A DNA stretch of 64,000 bases, from NCBI RefSeq assembly GCF_003732265.1, contig NZ_MOBK01000002.1, positions 248,001-312,000 on the forward strand. The letters run 5' to 3'. Source of the DNA: Pseudomonas brassicacearum (GTDB lineage Bacteria > Pseudomonadota > Gammaproteobacteria > Pseudomonadales > Pseudomonadaceae). Below the pieces are notes generated by a model that was not told the origin of the DNA, ran no database searches, and worked only from the letters and a program-made list of their open reading frames with translations. Position numbers and translations under genes: made by a program. Within the stretch, counting starts at the first letter, position 1. Every line of letters starts with the position of its first letter. Below are positions 48,681 through 57,649 of the stretch, one piece after another.

Positions 48681-49319
48681 ATGCTTTCGAATTACCTGGG
48701 CGAGTTTCTGGCGCTGGCAACCATTCACTTCCTGGCCGTGGTCGCACCCGGGCCGGACTTTGCCGTGACCATCCGCCAGAGCGTGCGTTTCGGCCGATTG
48801 GTGGGCATCTGCACGGCGCTGGGCATCGGCGCGGGGATTTCCGTGCACGTGCTTTACACCCTGCTCGGGGTCGGCGCGCTGATGCATACCACGCCGTGGT
48901 TGTTGACCGTGGCCAAGGTCGTGGGCGGCGCCTACATTTTGTACCTCGGGATCAGCCTGTTGCGCAGCAAACCCAAGTCCGCGCTTGAGGGCGATAAAGT
49001 CGCGGACGAGCCTGTCGTCGAACAAACGCTGTTGAAGGCGTTCACCACCGGGTTTCTGACCAACGCGACCAACCCCAAGGCGACGCTGTTTTTCCTGGCG
49101 ATTTTCACCACCATTATCAGTGCCACGACACCGCTGAAGATCCAGGCGCTGTATGGGGTCTGGATGTGTTTTGTGAATGCGTTGTGGTTTGTGATCGTCG
49201 CGCTGTTCTTTTCCAGCGCCCGGGTGCGCATGCTGTTCATGCGCATGGGGCATTGGTTTGAACGGACGATGGGGGTGATTCTGATCCTGTTTGCCGGTCG
49301 CCTGATTCTGTCGATGTAA
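48681..49319 (+). CDS. LysE-family amino acid exporter
   Basis: This 212-aa inner-membrane protein has six predicted helices and the family features PGPDFAVTIRQSVRFGRLVG and TNPKATLFFLAIFTT. LysE/RhtB proteins export amino acids such as threonine, homoserine and lysine. I start at ATG 48681, seven bases after TGGAG. It is in one operon with the 2OG oxygenase, suggesting export of a hydroxylated amino acid. A terminator follows. Confidence 0.92.
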   Translation: MLSNYLGEFLALATIHFLAVVAPGPDFAVTIRQSVRFGRLVGICTALGIGAGISVHVLYTLLGVGALMHTTPWLLTVAKVVGGAYILYLGISLLRSKPKSALEGDKVADEPVVEQTLLKAFTTGFLTNATNPKATLFFLAIFTTIISATTPLKIQALYGVWMCFVNALWFVIVALFFSSARVRMLFMRMGHWFERTMGVILILFAGRLILSM

Positions 49320-49334
49320 AACCTGCGCCCACGT

Positions 49335-49369
49335 AAAAGGCCCGCCGAGTCTCACTCGCGGGCCTTTTT
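49335..49369 (+). terminator. Rho-independent terminator after lysE
   Basis: AAAAGGCCCGC and GCGGGCCTTTT arms with a 12-base loop and T-run close the oxygenase-exporter operon. Confidence 0.9.
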
Positions 49370-49516
49370 CATATCTGCGTCGCTTTTGCGTTTCTGTGCG
49401 ACAGATCCCACGTCAGGGACTCCCCTTTCACGCCTACGTGGTGTTAGGTTGGAAATGTTTCTGACCAATCGATCAGACACTTCCCACAAACTGCCTGCAA
49501 AGGAATGCCCCAAGCA

Positions 49517-51256
49517 ATGGACTTTTCATTCAAGCACCTGGCTGCGTCGACCCTGATTCTGGCCAGCCTTTCGTCGTTTGCCGTCGCCGCGCAAACCAAC
49601 ATTACACCGCAACAGAGCGCGACCATTCTCAAGAATTTCAGCGACGCCTCAGCCATGGATTTCAGGCAGTTCCTGGCAGGCGTGGCCAAGAGTGACCTGG
49701 CCAAAACCGCCGACCTCGGCCCGGCCATCAGCGCTTTCCAGGACAACAAGACGCTGACCCCTGAACAGCAGAACGAGATCCATCGTCTGCTGGGCCTCTA
49801 CGCACGGGTGAAATACGGCGCGGCGGCCACCGAGACCTTGCGTGAGCTGGTAGCAATCCCGACCTTCCAGGTGGAGGGCGTTGCTCAGCACGACAATCCC
49901 GAATTCATCAAGATCGCCGACAAAATCAAAAACCTTGCCCAGTCCTTCAACCTGAATTTCCGCAACATCGACAACCGCGTCTATGAAATCTCCCTCGAGG
50001 GCAGCGGTGATGAAGTGGTGGGCATTCACGCGCACGCCGACGTGGTGCCGGTGACGCCGGAGAACTGGGTCCTGAAAGACGGCACCCGCCTGGATCCGTT
50101 CAAGGTCACCCTGATCGGCGACCGCATGTATGGCCGCGGCACCGAGGACGACAAGAACGGTATCGTCGTGGCGCTCTACGCCATGAAAGTCATCAAGGAA
50201 GAGAAGCTGCCGCTGGCGAGGAACTTCAAGCTGCTGGTCGACACCACCGAAGAAACCACCGGCGACGCCATCCCCTATTACTTCGAACACAACCCGACGC
50301 CCAACTACAACCTGGCGCTGGATGGTGGCTACCCGGTGGTCATCGCCGAAAAAGGCTACGGCACGGTGATGGCCAGCTTTGCCCGGCGTAACGGCGAGGG
50401 CCAGGGCGCGGAAATCACCTCTATGACCGGCGGCTTGGCCACCAACCAGATTCCGTCGGCTTCGGTCGCCACATTAGTGACTGACAAACCTGCCGAACTG
50501 GCCGCCAGCCTGCAAAAGGCCGGTAGCGAGTACGCCAAGCGCAACGGTGGAAACTTCGAGGTGACTGCCAAAGTCGTCGACAAAGATGTCAAGCTCACGG
50601 TGACCGGCGTTTCCGCCCACTCCTCCGAGCCCGAGTCTGGCGTTAACCCGGTAGCGAGAATGCTGGACTTCATCAACAGCCTCGACGGAAAAATCGCACT
50701 CAAGCACAACCACATCACCGACGCTGCCCGCTACGCCGCCGACAACTGGGGTCTGGATTACCTGGGCGGGAAATTGGGTGTCGGTTTTGCCGATGACTTT
50801 ATGGGCCCGCTGACCACATCCCTGACGTTTGTCGGGATGGACGACAAAACCTTCAAGCTGGCGGTCAATCTGCGCGTGCCGAAGGGCAAGTCCCCGGAAG
50901 CGCTGAAGGCCGAAATCGCCGAAAAAATTGGCGCCTGGAGCAAGAAGAGCCACGTAGCGGCAACGTTCGACTACTCGATCGCTGAGCCGATGTACCGCAA
51001 CCCTGAAGGCGAATGGGTCAAGGCACTGTTGGCCGTGGCCAGCGAAAACCTGGGCATGGAAAACAAGTACGGCACCTCTGCCGGCGCCACCTCGGTGCAT
51101 GAACTGCCCAATGGCGTGCAATTTGGCCTGGCCCGGCCGGAAGTGAAGTACACCGGCCACACGGATAACGAGTTCAAGACGGTTGACCAGTTTCTGCTGG
51201 ACCTGCAGATCGTGACCGAAATGATGGGGCGCATCGGGCAGTTGCCGAAGCTCTGA
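49517..51256 (+). CDS. M20-family dipeptidase, exported
   Basis: This 579-aa (from ATG 49517) metallopeptidase has a Sec signal peptide, FKHLAASTLILASLSSFAVAA, so it acts in the periplasm. Zinc ligands are in IHAHADVVPV, GRGTEDDKNG, TTEETTGD and the C-terminal YTGHTDNE. It resembles PepV/dipeptidase D-like M20A enzymes. An ATG at 49505 overlaps AAGGA, so 49517 is preferred. No operon partners; two hairpins follow. The 115-residue N-terminal region before the catalytic domain may be a propeptide-like module. Confidence 0.9.
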   Translation: MDFSFKHLAASTLILASLSSFAVAAQTNITPQQSATILKNFSDASAMDFRQFLAGVAKSDLAKTADLGPAISAFQDNKTLTPEQQNEIHRLLGLYARVKYGAAATETLRELVAIPTFQVEGVAQHDNPEFIKIADKIKNLAQSFNLNFRNIDNRVYEISLEGSGDEVVGIHAHADVVPVTPENWVLKDGTRLDPFKVTLIGDRMYGRGTEDDKNGIVVALYAMKVIKEEKLPLARNFKLLVDTTEETTGDAIPYYFEHNPTPNYNLALDGGYPVVIAEKGYGTVMASFARRNGEGQGAEITSMTGGLATNQIPSASVATLVTDKPAELAASLQKAGSEYAKRNGGNFEVTAKVVDKDVKLTVTGVSAHSSEPESGVNPVARMLDFINSLDGKIALKHNHITDAARYAADNWGLDYLGGKLGVGFADDFMGPLTTSLTFVGMDDKTFKLAVNLRVPKGKSPEALKAEIAEKIGAWSKKSHVAATFDYSIAEPMYRNPEGEWVKALLAVASENLGMENKYGTSAGATSVHELPNGVQFGLARPEVKYTGHTDNEFKTVDQFLLDLQIVTEMMGRIGQLPKL

Positions 51257-51265
51257 TCGCTTGCC

Positions 51266-51320
51266 GGCCCCGCCATGCGGCGGGGCCTAACAAAAAAGGA
51301 CCCGAAGGTCCTTTTTTGTT
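51266..51320 (+). terminator. Tandem hairpins terminating the dipeptidase
   Basis: GGCCCCGCC/GGCGGGGCC (51266-51287) is followed by a perfect 14-base stem AACAAAAAAGGACC/GGTCCTTTTTTGTT with a CGAA loop (51289-51320). The second has T-runs on both strands. Confidence 0.9.
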
Positions 51321-51343
51321 GCGCCATAAAAAACGCACAAACA

Positions 51344-51373
51344 AAAACGCCGCTCATTGCTGAGCGGCGTTTT
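51344..51373 (-). terminator. Terminator of the tRNA operon
   Basis: AAAACGCCGCTCA and TGAGCGGCGTTTT form perfect 13-base arms with a TTGC loop (four bases). On the minus strand it follows the last tRNA-Gly gene by 10 bases. Confidence 0.88.
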
Positions 51374-51382
51374 CGTTAAATA

Positions 51383-51458
<76 letters not shown>

Positions 51459-51461
51459 AAA

Positions 51462-51537
51462 TGGCGTCCCCTAGGGGACTCGAACCCCTGTTACCGCCGT
51501 GAAAGGGCGGTGTCCTAGGCCACTAGACGAAGGGGAC
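51462..51537 (-). tRNA. tRNA-Glu (UUC)
   Basis: A 76-nt tRNA with encoded CCA. It starts GUCCCCUUCGUCUAGUGG; the anticodon loop is CCUUUCACG with anticodon UUC. The T arm is CAGGGGUUCGAGUCCCCU. It is the third gene of the tandem array. Confidence 0.97.
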
Positions 51538-51642
51538 ACGCTAACTGAAACACATGGTGTGTATTTCAGTGCCCAAATCCGTATCCGAAGATATCGGTTC
51601 TGGTTTCACTCAACGCCGCCCGAAAGCAACGCTGCTTAAAAA

Positions 51643-51718
<76 letters not shown>

Positions 51719-51720
51719 AT

Positions 51721-51796
51721 TGGCGTCCCCTAGGGGACTCGAACCCCTGTTACCGCCGTGAAAGGGCGGTGTCCTAGGCCACTAGACGAAGGGGAC
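51721..51796 (-). tRNA. tRNA-Glu (UUC), second copy
   Basis: It is identical to the copy at 51462-51537. It is the first gene of the operon transcribed leftward. The (Glu-Gly) pair is repeated, so the array is a tandem duplication. Confidence 0.97.
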
Positions 51797-51858
51797 ACAC
51801 GTACAACATTCACTCCCTACCTCGTTTCGCTGTGTGCTTTACGCTGTAAGTGGCGCGC

Positions 51859-51887
51859 ATTCTATGGATGGATTGAGGGGTCGTCAA
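51859..51887 (-). promoter_or_regulatory. Stable-RNA promoter of the tRNA operon
   Basis: On the minus strand TTGACG (51887-51882) and TAGAAT (51864-51859) have a 17-base spacer, followed by a GC-rich discriminator GCGCGCC. Such discriminators are typical of stringently controlled stable-RNA promoters. Upstream AT-rich bases (ATTTAAATAAATTTATATC) resemble an UP element. The rest of 51888-52174 shows no gene. Confidence 0.82.
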
Positions 51888-52174
51888 CCCCCAGATATAA
51901 ATTTATTTAAATCAATGACTTCGCCCTGCTTTCAGACGCGTTTCGGGCTTTTCCGCAGACTGGGGCCCCACGCCTATATTCCGGCCTCCTTCAAGACGTT
52001 ATAGTCCACGCCATCAAGATGATGGCAATCTGAAATATCTTCGCCACCATTTATACAAGCAGAGCAACGGCCGATACATTTATGGCCATAGCTGATTCAA
52101 GTCGTCGAGCGGCCTATGCGCCCCAATGGCAAGCCACTACACTCGAACGCAAACCCTATAAAGAGGTCTTACCG

Positions 52175-52945
52175 GTGACACCACTCATGATCACCCTGCT
52201 AGTTGTAGCCGGGATCGCACTATTGATCGCCATTGGCTACATGAACCATGTGGTGGAAAACAACAAGCTGGAAAGGGCCCGCACCAAGGTTGAGCTCAAC
52301 GACCGCCTGCGTCGCTGCGGCGAGATCACCGAAACCTTTCCCGGCCAGTTGATGACACCGGCGCTCAAGCTGCTGTTGACCCGCTTGGAGCTCAACGTCT
52401 GCCAGCGCCTGCTCAACCTGGAAAAGACCAGCGCCAACCTCAGGGCGCGGATCACCGAACTGGAGGCCCTTGCCGCCCAAGGTGAGTCGATCCCGGTCAA
52501 CAACCCGCCGGCACCGATCCAGACCGAAGCCAAGGCCAAGGACGTACGTTTCCTGCTGGAAGCCCTGCATGGCCAGATCACCCGTGCTGCCCAGGATGGT
52601 TTCCTGCCGACCAACGAAGCCAAGCGCTGGATCCGCGAAGTCCGCCATATCCTGGTGCTGCTGCACATCGAATTCTTCAACAACCTTGGCCAGCATTGCT
52701 TGCAACAGAACCAGCCGGGCCAGGCGCGTCTGGCGTTCGAACGGGGCGTGCAGTACCTGCGCAAACAGCAGGAGCCGCAGGTCTACTCCGAGCAGCTGGA
52801 ATACCTGGAGAAACTCCTGGCCCGCGCCAACGCCATGGTGATGGACAACATCGCTGCCGTTGAGGGCGAGGCAAACCAGTTGAACGTAGGCCTCAAACAA
52901 GTCGACGCCGATGCCGACTGGAAAAAGAGAGTGATCTACGACTGA
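52175..52945 (+). CDS. Conserved hypothetical single-helix membrane protein
   Basis: From GTG 52175 (AGAGG eight bases upstream) this is a 256-aa protein with a single N-terminal transmembrane helix, MTPLMITLLVVAGIALLIAI, then a long mostly helical and charged cytoplasmic or periplasmic part. QARLAFERGVQYLRKQQEPQVYSEQLEYL has a TPR-like heptad look. It is not recognised as a known enzyme. It sits downstream of the tRNA operon promoter in the opposite direction, followed by a terminator. A longer frame to 52082 seems less likely. An ATG at 52187 is an alternative start. Confidence 0.75.
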   Translation: MTPLMITLLVVAGIALLIAIGYMNHVVENNKLERARTKVELNDRLRRCGEITETFPGQLMTPALKLLLTRLELNVCQRLLNLEKTSANLRARITELEALAAQGESIPVNNPPAPIQTEAKAKDVRFLLEALHGQITRAAQDGFLPTNEAKRWIREVRHILVLLHIEFFNNLGQHCLQQNQPGQARLAFERGVQYLRKQQEPQVYSEQLEYLEKLLARANAMVMDNIAAVEGEANQLNVGLKQVDADADWKKRVIYD

Positions 52946-52958
52946 TCAGCGAAAACAG

Positions 52959-52988
52959 AAAAGCCACCTGAGAAGGTGGCTTTTTTTT
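52959..52988 (+). terminator. Bidirectional terminator
   Basis: AAGCCACCT and AGGTGGCTT arms with a GAGA loop and eight T residues lie between the hypothetical gene (+) and the chemoreceptor gene (-). Confidence 0.9.
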
Positions 52989-53009
52989 GGGTTGAGTTGG
53001 GTGGGCTCT

Positions 53010-54974
53010 TCAGAGCCGGAAGTGCCCCACCATCCCTTTCAGCTCAAGCCCGAGCTGAGCCAGCTCAATGCTGGACGCCGCGTTGCCCTGCATCGCCAGC
53101 GATGACTGATCCGCGCTCGCGCGAATGCTCGTGACACTGCGATTGATTTCCTCGGCCACCGAACTCTGCTCCTCGGCTGCCGCGGCAATTTGCTGGTTCA
53201 TCTGCTGAATCAACGACACCGCTGCCGCAATACTCCCCAGCGCACTCTCGGTCTGCAATGCATCGCTGACCGCCAGTTTCACCAGTTCGCCGCTGTTCTG
53301 AATCTGCTGCACCGACGACTGAGCGGCCGAGCGCAAGGCACTGACCAGTCGTTCGATCTCCTCGGTCGATTGCTGAGTACGCTTGGCCAGCGCCCGGACC
53401 TCATCGGCCACCACGGCAAAACCCCTGCCCTGCTCGCCTGCCCGCGCGGCTTCGATCGCCGCGTTGAGCGCCAACAGGTTGGTCTGCTCGGCGACACTTT
53501 TAATCACGCTGAGCACCGTGCCGATGTTCTGGATCTCTGCGCTGAGGCTTTCGATGCTGGAACTGGCCGACGTCGCCGAATCCGCCAGTTGCTCGATGCG
53601 CGCCATGCTCTGGCGCACCACTTGCTGACCGCTTTCAACCTTGCCATCCGCGGTCTGTGCGGCCTGGGCCGCCTCTTCGGCATTGCGTGCAACGTCGTGC
53701 ACCGTCGCGGTCATCTGGTTCATCGCCGTGGCGACCTGCTCGGTTTCTTCTTTCTGGCTGCTGACTTCCAGGTTGGTCTGCTCGGTCACCGCCGACAGCG
53801 AGTGTGCTGAACTGGCCAGTTGCTCGATACCGGCCTGCAAGCCACTGACGATGCTGCTGAGCCCGTCACCCATCTGCTGCATCGCCTGCATCAATTGGCC
53901 GATTTCATCACGGCGGGTCACCTCGACCGTCGCACTCAAATCACCCGCGGCAATCTGCTGGGCAACCTGAATCACACTGCGCAGCGGTGCCACAATCAAC
54001 CGGGTAATCACCCACGCCGCCACCAGCCCGACCAGCAACGCCAGGGCTGAGGAGCCGATGATCAGCAGCGAGTTCTTTTTCAGTTCGGCCTGCATCGACT
54101 GGTCTTCGGCGACATAGGCCTGATCCACCCGCTCGACCACTTGCGCAGCGCGCTGATGCAGTTGTTCGTAGACGGTTTTCTCCTGCACCAACAGACCGGT
54201 GTACTCCGTCAGTTTTTCGCTGAAACTGCCGATGTGGCCGCTCACTTCATTGAGGACCGTCTGATAGCCCTCATCCTTGACCGTGGTTTTCAGCTGTTCG
54301 GCCTGGGTCAACGCCTGGTCCGCCTGCTCGATCTTGCCCTGGCCCGCGCTGTCGTCGCCCTTGCGGCTCTGGTCCAGACGCACGCGCGCCTCATTCATGG
54401 CCTGCAACATCAACCGCGAGACCTGGCTGACCTGACTGGCCTGCTCGAGGAATTGCCCGCCATCCTTACCCTCGGATTGCTTCAAGGTGTAGGCGCCGTC
54501 ATCAGCCAGGCCGGCTTGCAGCACATCAAGGTTATTGGCCACGCTGGACACCGACCAACTGGCCATTTCCAGTGCCAGGTCCTTGGCCTGACTCAGCGAG
54601 ACAAATTCATCGAACGCCTTGCGATAGGCACCCAGCGACTGCTCGACGTCATTCATCACCGGCACGTTAGCCGCGGATGCTGCCTTGAGCTGGGTCGCCA
54701 GAGCGATCAGGCCATCAACGCCCTCGTGCAGGGCATCGGCGGTTTTCGGGTTGCCGTGCAAGGCGTACTCCTGCTCAAGCAGACGCACCTTGAGCAAACC
54801 GCTATTGAGCGACGACATCTGCTTGAGCCCATCGAAGCGATGACTGATGGTTTGCAGGGACCATACGCCGATGGCTGCCACCAATGCGGTCAGCAGCAGC
54901 ACCAGGACAAACCCGACACCCATTTTTTTTGCCATACCGAGGTTGGCAAAACGTCCTTGCACGGCCGAAATCAT
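53010..54974 (-). CDS. Methyl-accepting chemotaxis protein
   Basis: This 654-aa (from ATG 54974) chemoreceptor has a first transmembrane helix (about residues 18-42), a large periplasmic region of about 260 residues that looks like the helical bimodular (HBM) sensor of pseudomonad McpS-like receptors, a second helix (about 305-328), a HAMP domain ([21 protein letters not shown]) and a signalling hairpin with [24 protein letters not shown] domains sense TCA intermediates or polyamines. The C-terminus ends GMVGHFRL without a CheR-binding pentapeptide. It has no operon partners. Confidence 0.92.
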   Translation of the reverse strand: MISAVQGRFANLGMAKKMGVGFVLVLLLTALVAAIGVWSLQTISHRFDGLKQMSSLNSGLLKVRLLEQEYALHGNPKTADALHEGVDGLIALATQLKAASAANVPVMNDVEQSLGAYRKAFDEFVSLSQAKDLALEMASWSVSSVANNLDVLQAGLADDGAYTLKQSEGKDGGQFLEQASQVSQVSRLMLQAMNEARVRLDQSRKGDDSAGQGKIEQADQALTQAEQLKTTVKDEGYQTVLNEVSGHIGSFSEKLTEYTGLLVQEKTVYEQLHQRAAQVVERVDQAYVAEDQSMQAELKKNSLLIIGSSALALLVGLVAAWVITRLIVAPLRSVIQVAQQIAAGDLSATVEVTRRDEIGQLMQAMQQMGDGLSSIVSGLQAGIEQLASSAHSLSAVTEQTNLEVSSQKEETEQVATAMNQMTATVHDVARNAEEAAQAAQTADGKVESGQQVVRQSMARIEQLADSATSASSSIESLSAEIQNIGTVLSVIKSVAEQTNLLALNAAIEAARAGEQGRGFAVVADEVRALAKRTQQSTEEIERLVSALRSAAQSSVQQIQNSGELVKLAVSDALQTESALGSIAAAVSLIQQMNQQIAAAAEEQSSVAEEINRSVTSIRASADQSSLAMQGNAASSIELAQLGLELKGMVGHFRL

Positions 54975-55082
54975 TGCACTTAGTCCCCTGACATAGTCTG
55001 TTGACGCAGATTCGCAACGGGCCTGTGCCAGCACAAGTCTCTGGCGTCGGAATAATGGCAAAAAGCTACGCCTGCGTCGTTT

Positions 55083-56474
55083 TCAGAACGCTTGAGGTCG
55101 ATTCAGAGTGGTGGCCTGAAAAAATGCCCGGGCGCGTGGATCACAGGCGCACGCCACGTTGATGCGCTGCCAGTCCGTGGCCTCACCGCGAGGATTGAAT
55201 GCCGTGGCAGAAGACAACAACACGCCGAAGCGGCGGGCTTGCGTGCGCACCTGAGCGTAGTCGGACATTCGGGATCGCGCCCAGATGAACAGCCCGCCCG
55301 CCGGTTTGCCGAAAACTTCCCAATCGGCATCTTCGAGTATTTGCAAGGCGGCCTCTCTGTCGGTGTTCAATCGCTGGCGCTGGCGCTGGACCAATTTGCG
55401 ATACGCGCCGCTGGCCAGGAGGCAAGCCAGTACCGATTCGCAGAACCTTGAGGCGCCCATGCTGCTGGTCATCTTGACCTCGGCCAGTCGCGAAACAACC
55501 GCGACACTGGCGACGACAAAGCCGACGCGCAATGAACTGCTGAGGGTTTTGGAGTAGCTACCGACGTAGATGACATTGTCGTCGATCCCCAGCGCCGCGA
55601 GGCGAGTGCCGGGGCCGCGGTGCAAATCGGCAAAGACGTCATCTTCGATGACCAGCACACCGTGGTCTCGGGTCAGTTGCAGCACCTGCTGCGCCACGGC
55701 GGGTGCCAGGCTGCTGCCGGTCGGGTTGTGGTAGAAGCTATTGATAAACAGCGCACGGGGCCTGTGCTTCAGCAGCAACGCTTCCAGCGCCTGCGTATCA
55801 GGCCCGCGCGGGGTACGCGGCACCTCGATCATCGTCACGCCGTTGAGCCTGAGCAGGTCGAACAACAACGAATACCCCGGACTTTCCACCACCACGCAAT
55901 CCCCCGGCCTGAGCAACGTGCGCACGATCAGATCAAGCCCGTGGGTCGCCCCGGTGGTGGTCAGTATCCGTCGCTCATCCACTTCGATGTCGAGTGGCTG
56001 GAGACGCTTCAGGATCTGCTCACGCAAGGCAGGCAACCCCAGGGGTGTGCTGTAGCTGAACAAACCGGCCATGTCAGTGCGGCTCACCTGGCGAATGGCG
56101 TAGCTCAAATCGTCGGTTTCACGCCAGCTTTCGGGCAGGCTGCCACAGCCCAGCTGGAGTTCGCCGGGCACACCCTTGTGCGTTACGTCAGCCCCTTCGA
56201 ACCAAGGGCAACCCTGTCGCCGCCCAGCCCCCTGCGCAGGATGGGCAACCATGAAACCGGTGCCCTGACGCGGCGCCAGCATGCCTTGCGCCACCAAGCG
56301 CTCACAGGCTTCGACGACACTGGATTGACTGAGCAGATTGACCCGTGCAATTTGCCGCGCTGAAGGCAAGCGCGTCCCCGGCAGCACCCCTTCCTGACGG
56401 AGCCAGCCAGCCAACGCGTCGACGATTTGCTGCACGACCGGCACCAATGCCTGTCGATCGATTCTCAATTCCAT
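55083..56474 (-). CDS. MocR-type GntR regulator with aminotransferase domain
   Basis: This 463-aa protein fuses a winged-helix GntR domain (residues about 1-75, with RLPSARQIARVNLLSQSSVVEACERLV) to a fold-type I aminotransferase domain with the PLP lysine in VGSYSKTLSSSLRVGFV. MocR proteins use PLP to sense amino-vitamins or amino acids and regulate targets, often divergently encoded. Here the upstream gene is a co-directional SDR with a terminator between, so no target is evident locally. ATG 56474 is preferred; a TTG at 56480 is closer to AGGAG. Confidence 0.9.
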   Translation of the reverse strand: MELRIDRQALVPVVQQIVDALAGWLRQEGVLPGTRLPSARQIARVNLLSQSSVVEACERLVAQGMLAPRQGTGFMVAHPAQGAGRRQGCPWFEGADVTHKGVPGELQLGCGSLPESWRETDDLSYAIRQVSRTDMAGLFSYSTPLGLPALREQILKRLQPLDIEVDERRILTTTGATHGLDLIVRTLLRPGDCVVVESPGYSLLFDLLRLNGVTMIEVPRTPRGPDTQALEALLLKHRPRALFINSFYHNPTGSSLAPAVAQQVLQLTRDHGVLVIEDDVFADLHRGPGTRLAALGIDDNVIYVGSYSKTLSSSLRVGFVVASVAVVSRLAEVKMTSSMGASRFCESVLACLLASGAYRKLVQRQRQRLNTDREAALQILEDADWEVFGKPAGGLFIWARSRMSDYAQVRTQARRFGVLLSSATAFNPRGEATDWQRINVACACDPRARAFFQATTLNRPQAF

Positions 56475-56609
56475 GAGCAAGCAAACTCCTGTCCGTTTTG
56501 CGGGAAACAGTTAATCACAGGAGCGCTGGAGAGGATGTGCGACAACGCCGCCAAAACCTTCGGTTCTAACCCTTTGAAACACATTGATCAGCCCCGTCCC
56601 GGAACTGTA

Positions 56610-56638
56610 AAAATGCCCGCGAAGGTGCGGGCTTTTTC
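56610..56638. terminator. Terminator between SDR and mocR genes
   Basis: GCCCGC and GCGGGC arms with a six-base loop and T-runs on both strands. On the minus strand it follows the SDR gene. Confidence 0.8.
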
Positions 56639-56658
56639 CTACATCGCGGCGACTGACT

Positions 56659-57420
56659 TCAAAACGCGGTAACGCCACCATCCACGGCCAGCGAATGACC
56701 GGTGGTGAACGCCGCACCGTCGCTGCACAGGTACAACACCGCGCTGGCGATCTCCTCCACTTTGCCGATGCGACCCACCGGGTGCATGGCGTTGGCAAAC
56801 TCGCCCTTCTTCGGGTCTGCTTCATAGGCACGGCGGAACATGTCGGTGTCGATCACCGCCGGGCATACCGCGTTCACGCGAATCTTTTTCTTGGCATATT
56901 CGATGGCCGCCGACTTGGTCAGGCCGATCACCGCGTGTTTGGACGCTGCATAAATGCTCATCTTCGGCGCAGCCCCCAGGCCCGCCACCGAAGCGGTGTT
57001 GACGATCGCCCCGCCGCCCTGGGCCAGCAACAAGGGCAATTGATACTTCATGCACAGCCAGACGCCTTTGACGTTGACGCCCATGATCGCGTCGAACTCA
57101 TCCAGCGTGCCGTCGGCGAGTTTGCCTTTTTCGATCTCGATACCGGCGTTGTTGAAGGCATAGTCGAGGCGGCCGTAGGTGTTCACCACTTCGTCCATCA
57201 GATTTTTTACATCGCTTTCCAGCGTGACGTTGCAACGCACGAAGGTCGCTTCGCCGCCTAACGTACGAATCAGCGCCACGGTGCCTTCACCGCCGGCGGT
57301 GTCCATGTCGGCCACCACCACTTTCAACCCTTCGGCAGCGAATGCCTGGGCCGTCGCACGGCCAATACCGTTGGCAGCGCCGGTCACCACGGCGACCTGA
57401 CCGGAAAACGTCATGCTCAT
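56659..57420 (-). CDS. SDR-family oxidoreductase
   Basis: This 253-aa enzyme has TGAANGIG (residues about 14-21), FNNAGIEIEKG, a NTASVAGLG serine and YAASKHAVIGLTKSAAI with the YxxxK pair, and a typical C-terminal end (HSLAVDGGVTAF). The substrate is not known; it resembles the FabG-like group of SDRs. I start at ATG 57420, seven bases after GAGGA. It is divergent from a CurA-like reductase with a 229-bp gap carrying a ten-base inverted repeat. Confidence 0.9.
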   Translation of the reverse strand: MSMTFSGQVAVVTGAANGIGRATAQAFAAEGLKVVVADMDTAGGEGTVALIRTLGGEATFVRCNVTLESDVKNLMDEVVNTYGRLDYAFNNAGIEIEKGKLADGTLDEFDAIMGVNVKGVWLCMKYQLPLLLAQGGGAIVNTASVAGLGAAPKMSIYAASKHAVIGLTKSAAIEYAKKKIRVNAVCPAVIDTDMFRRAYEADPKKGEFANAMHPVGRIGKVEEIASAVLYLCSDGAAFTTGHSLAVDGGVTAF

Positions 57421-57522
57421 TGTTATGTCCTCGAGTACGGGGGGAATACGTAATTTCAGTCTAGCCACAGAGGGCTGCGCCACGGCAGCACTATCAGGTG
57501 GCCGGTTGGGCGCCCATGCGTG

Positions 57523-57556
57523 GCAGTGATAGAACGACCGTGCCAACTATCACTGC
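57523..57556. promoter_or_regulatory. Ten-base inverted repeat in the SDR/reductase gap
   Basis: GCAGTGATAG (57523-57532) and CTATCACTGC (57547-57556) are perfect inverted copies with a 14-base spacer, so their centres are 24 bp apart. A related GCAGCACTATCA lies near 57485. It is a good candidate for a two-site operator controlling both divergent genes. Confidence 0.5.
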
Positions 57557-57649
57557 ACTGGATCGATATGCATTCGCCGCATCAGCCAAACTTGCGGCAT
57601 CGAGCCTGAAGGGCTATCAACAAGGCTTCATTCATCTTGAGTGCCTGAC

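Noticed and set aside
56659..57420. The SDR as the direct target of the MocR regulator through one operon
   Set aside because: A terminator lies between the genes, and MocR targets are usually divergent. The link is left as a question.
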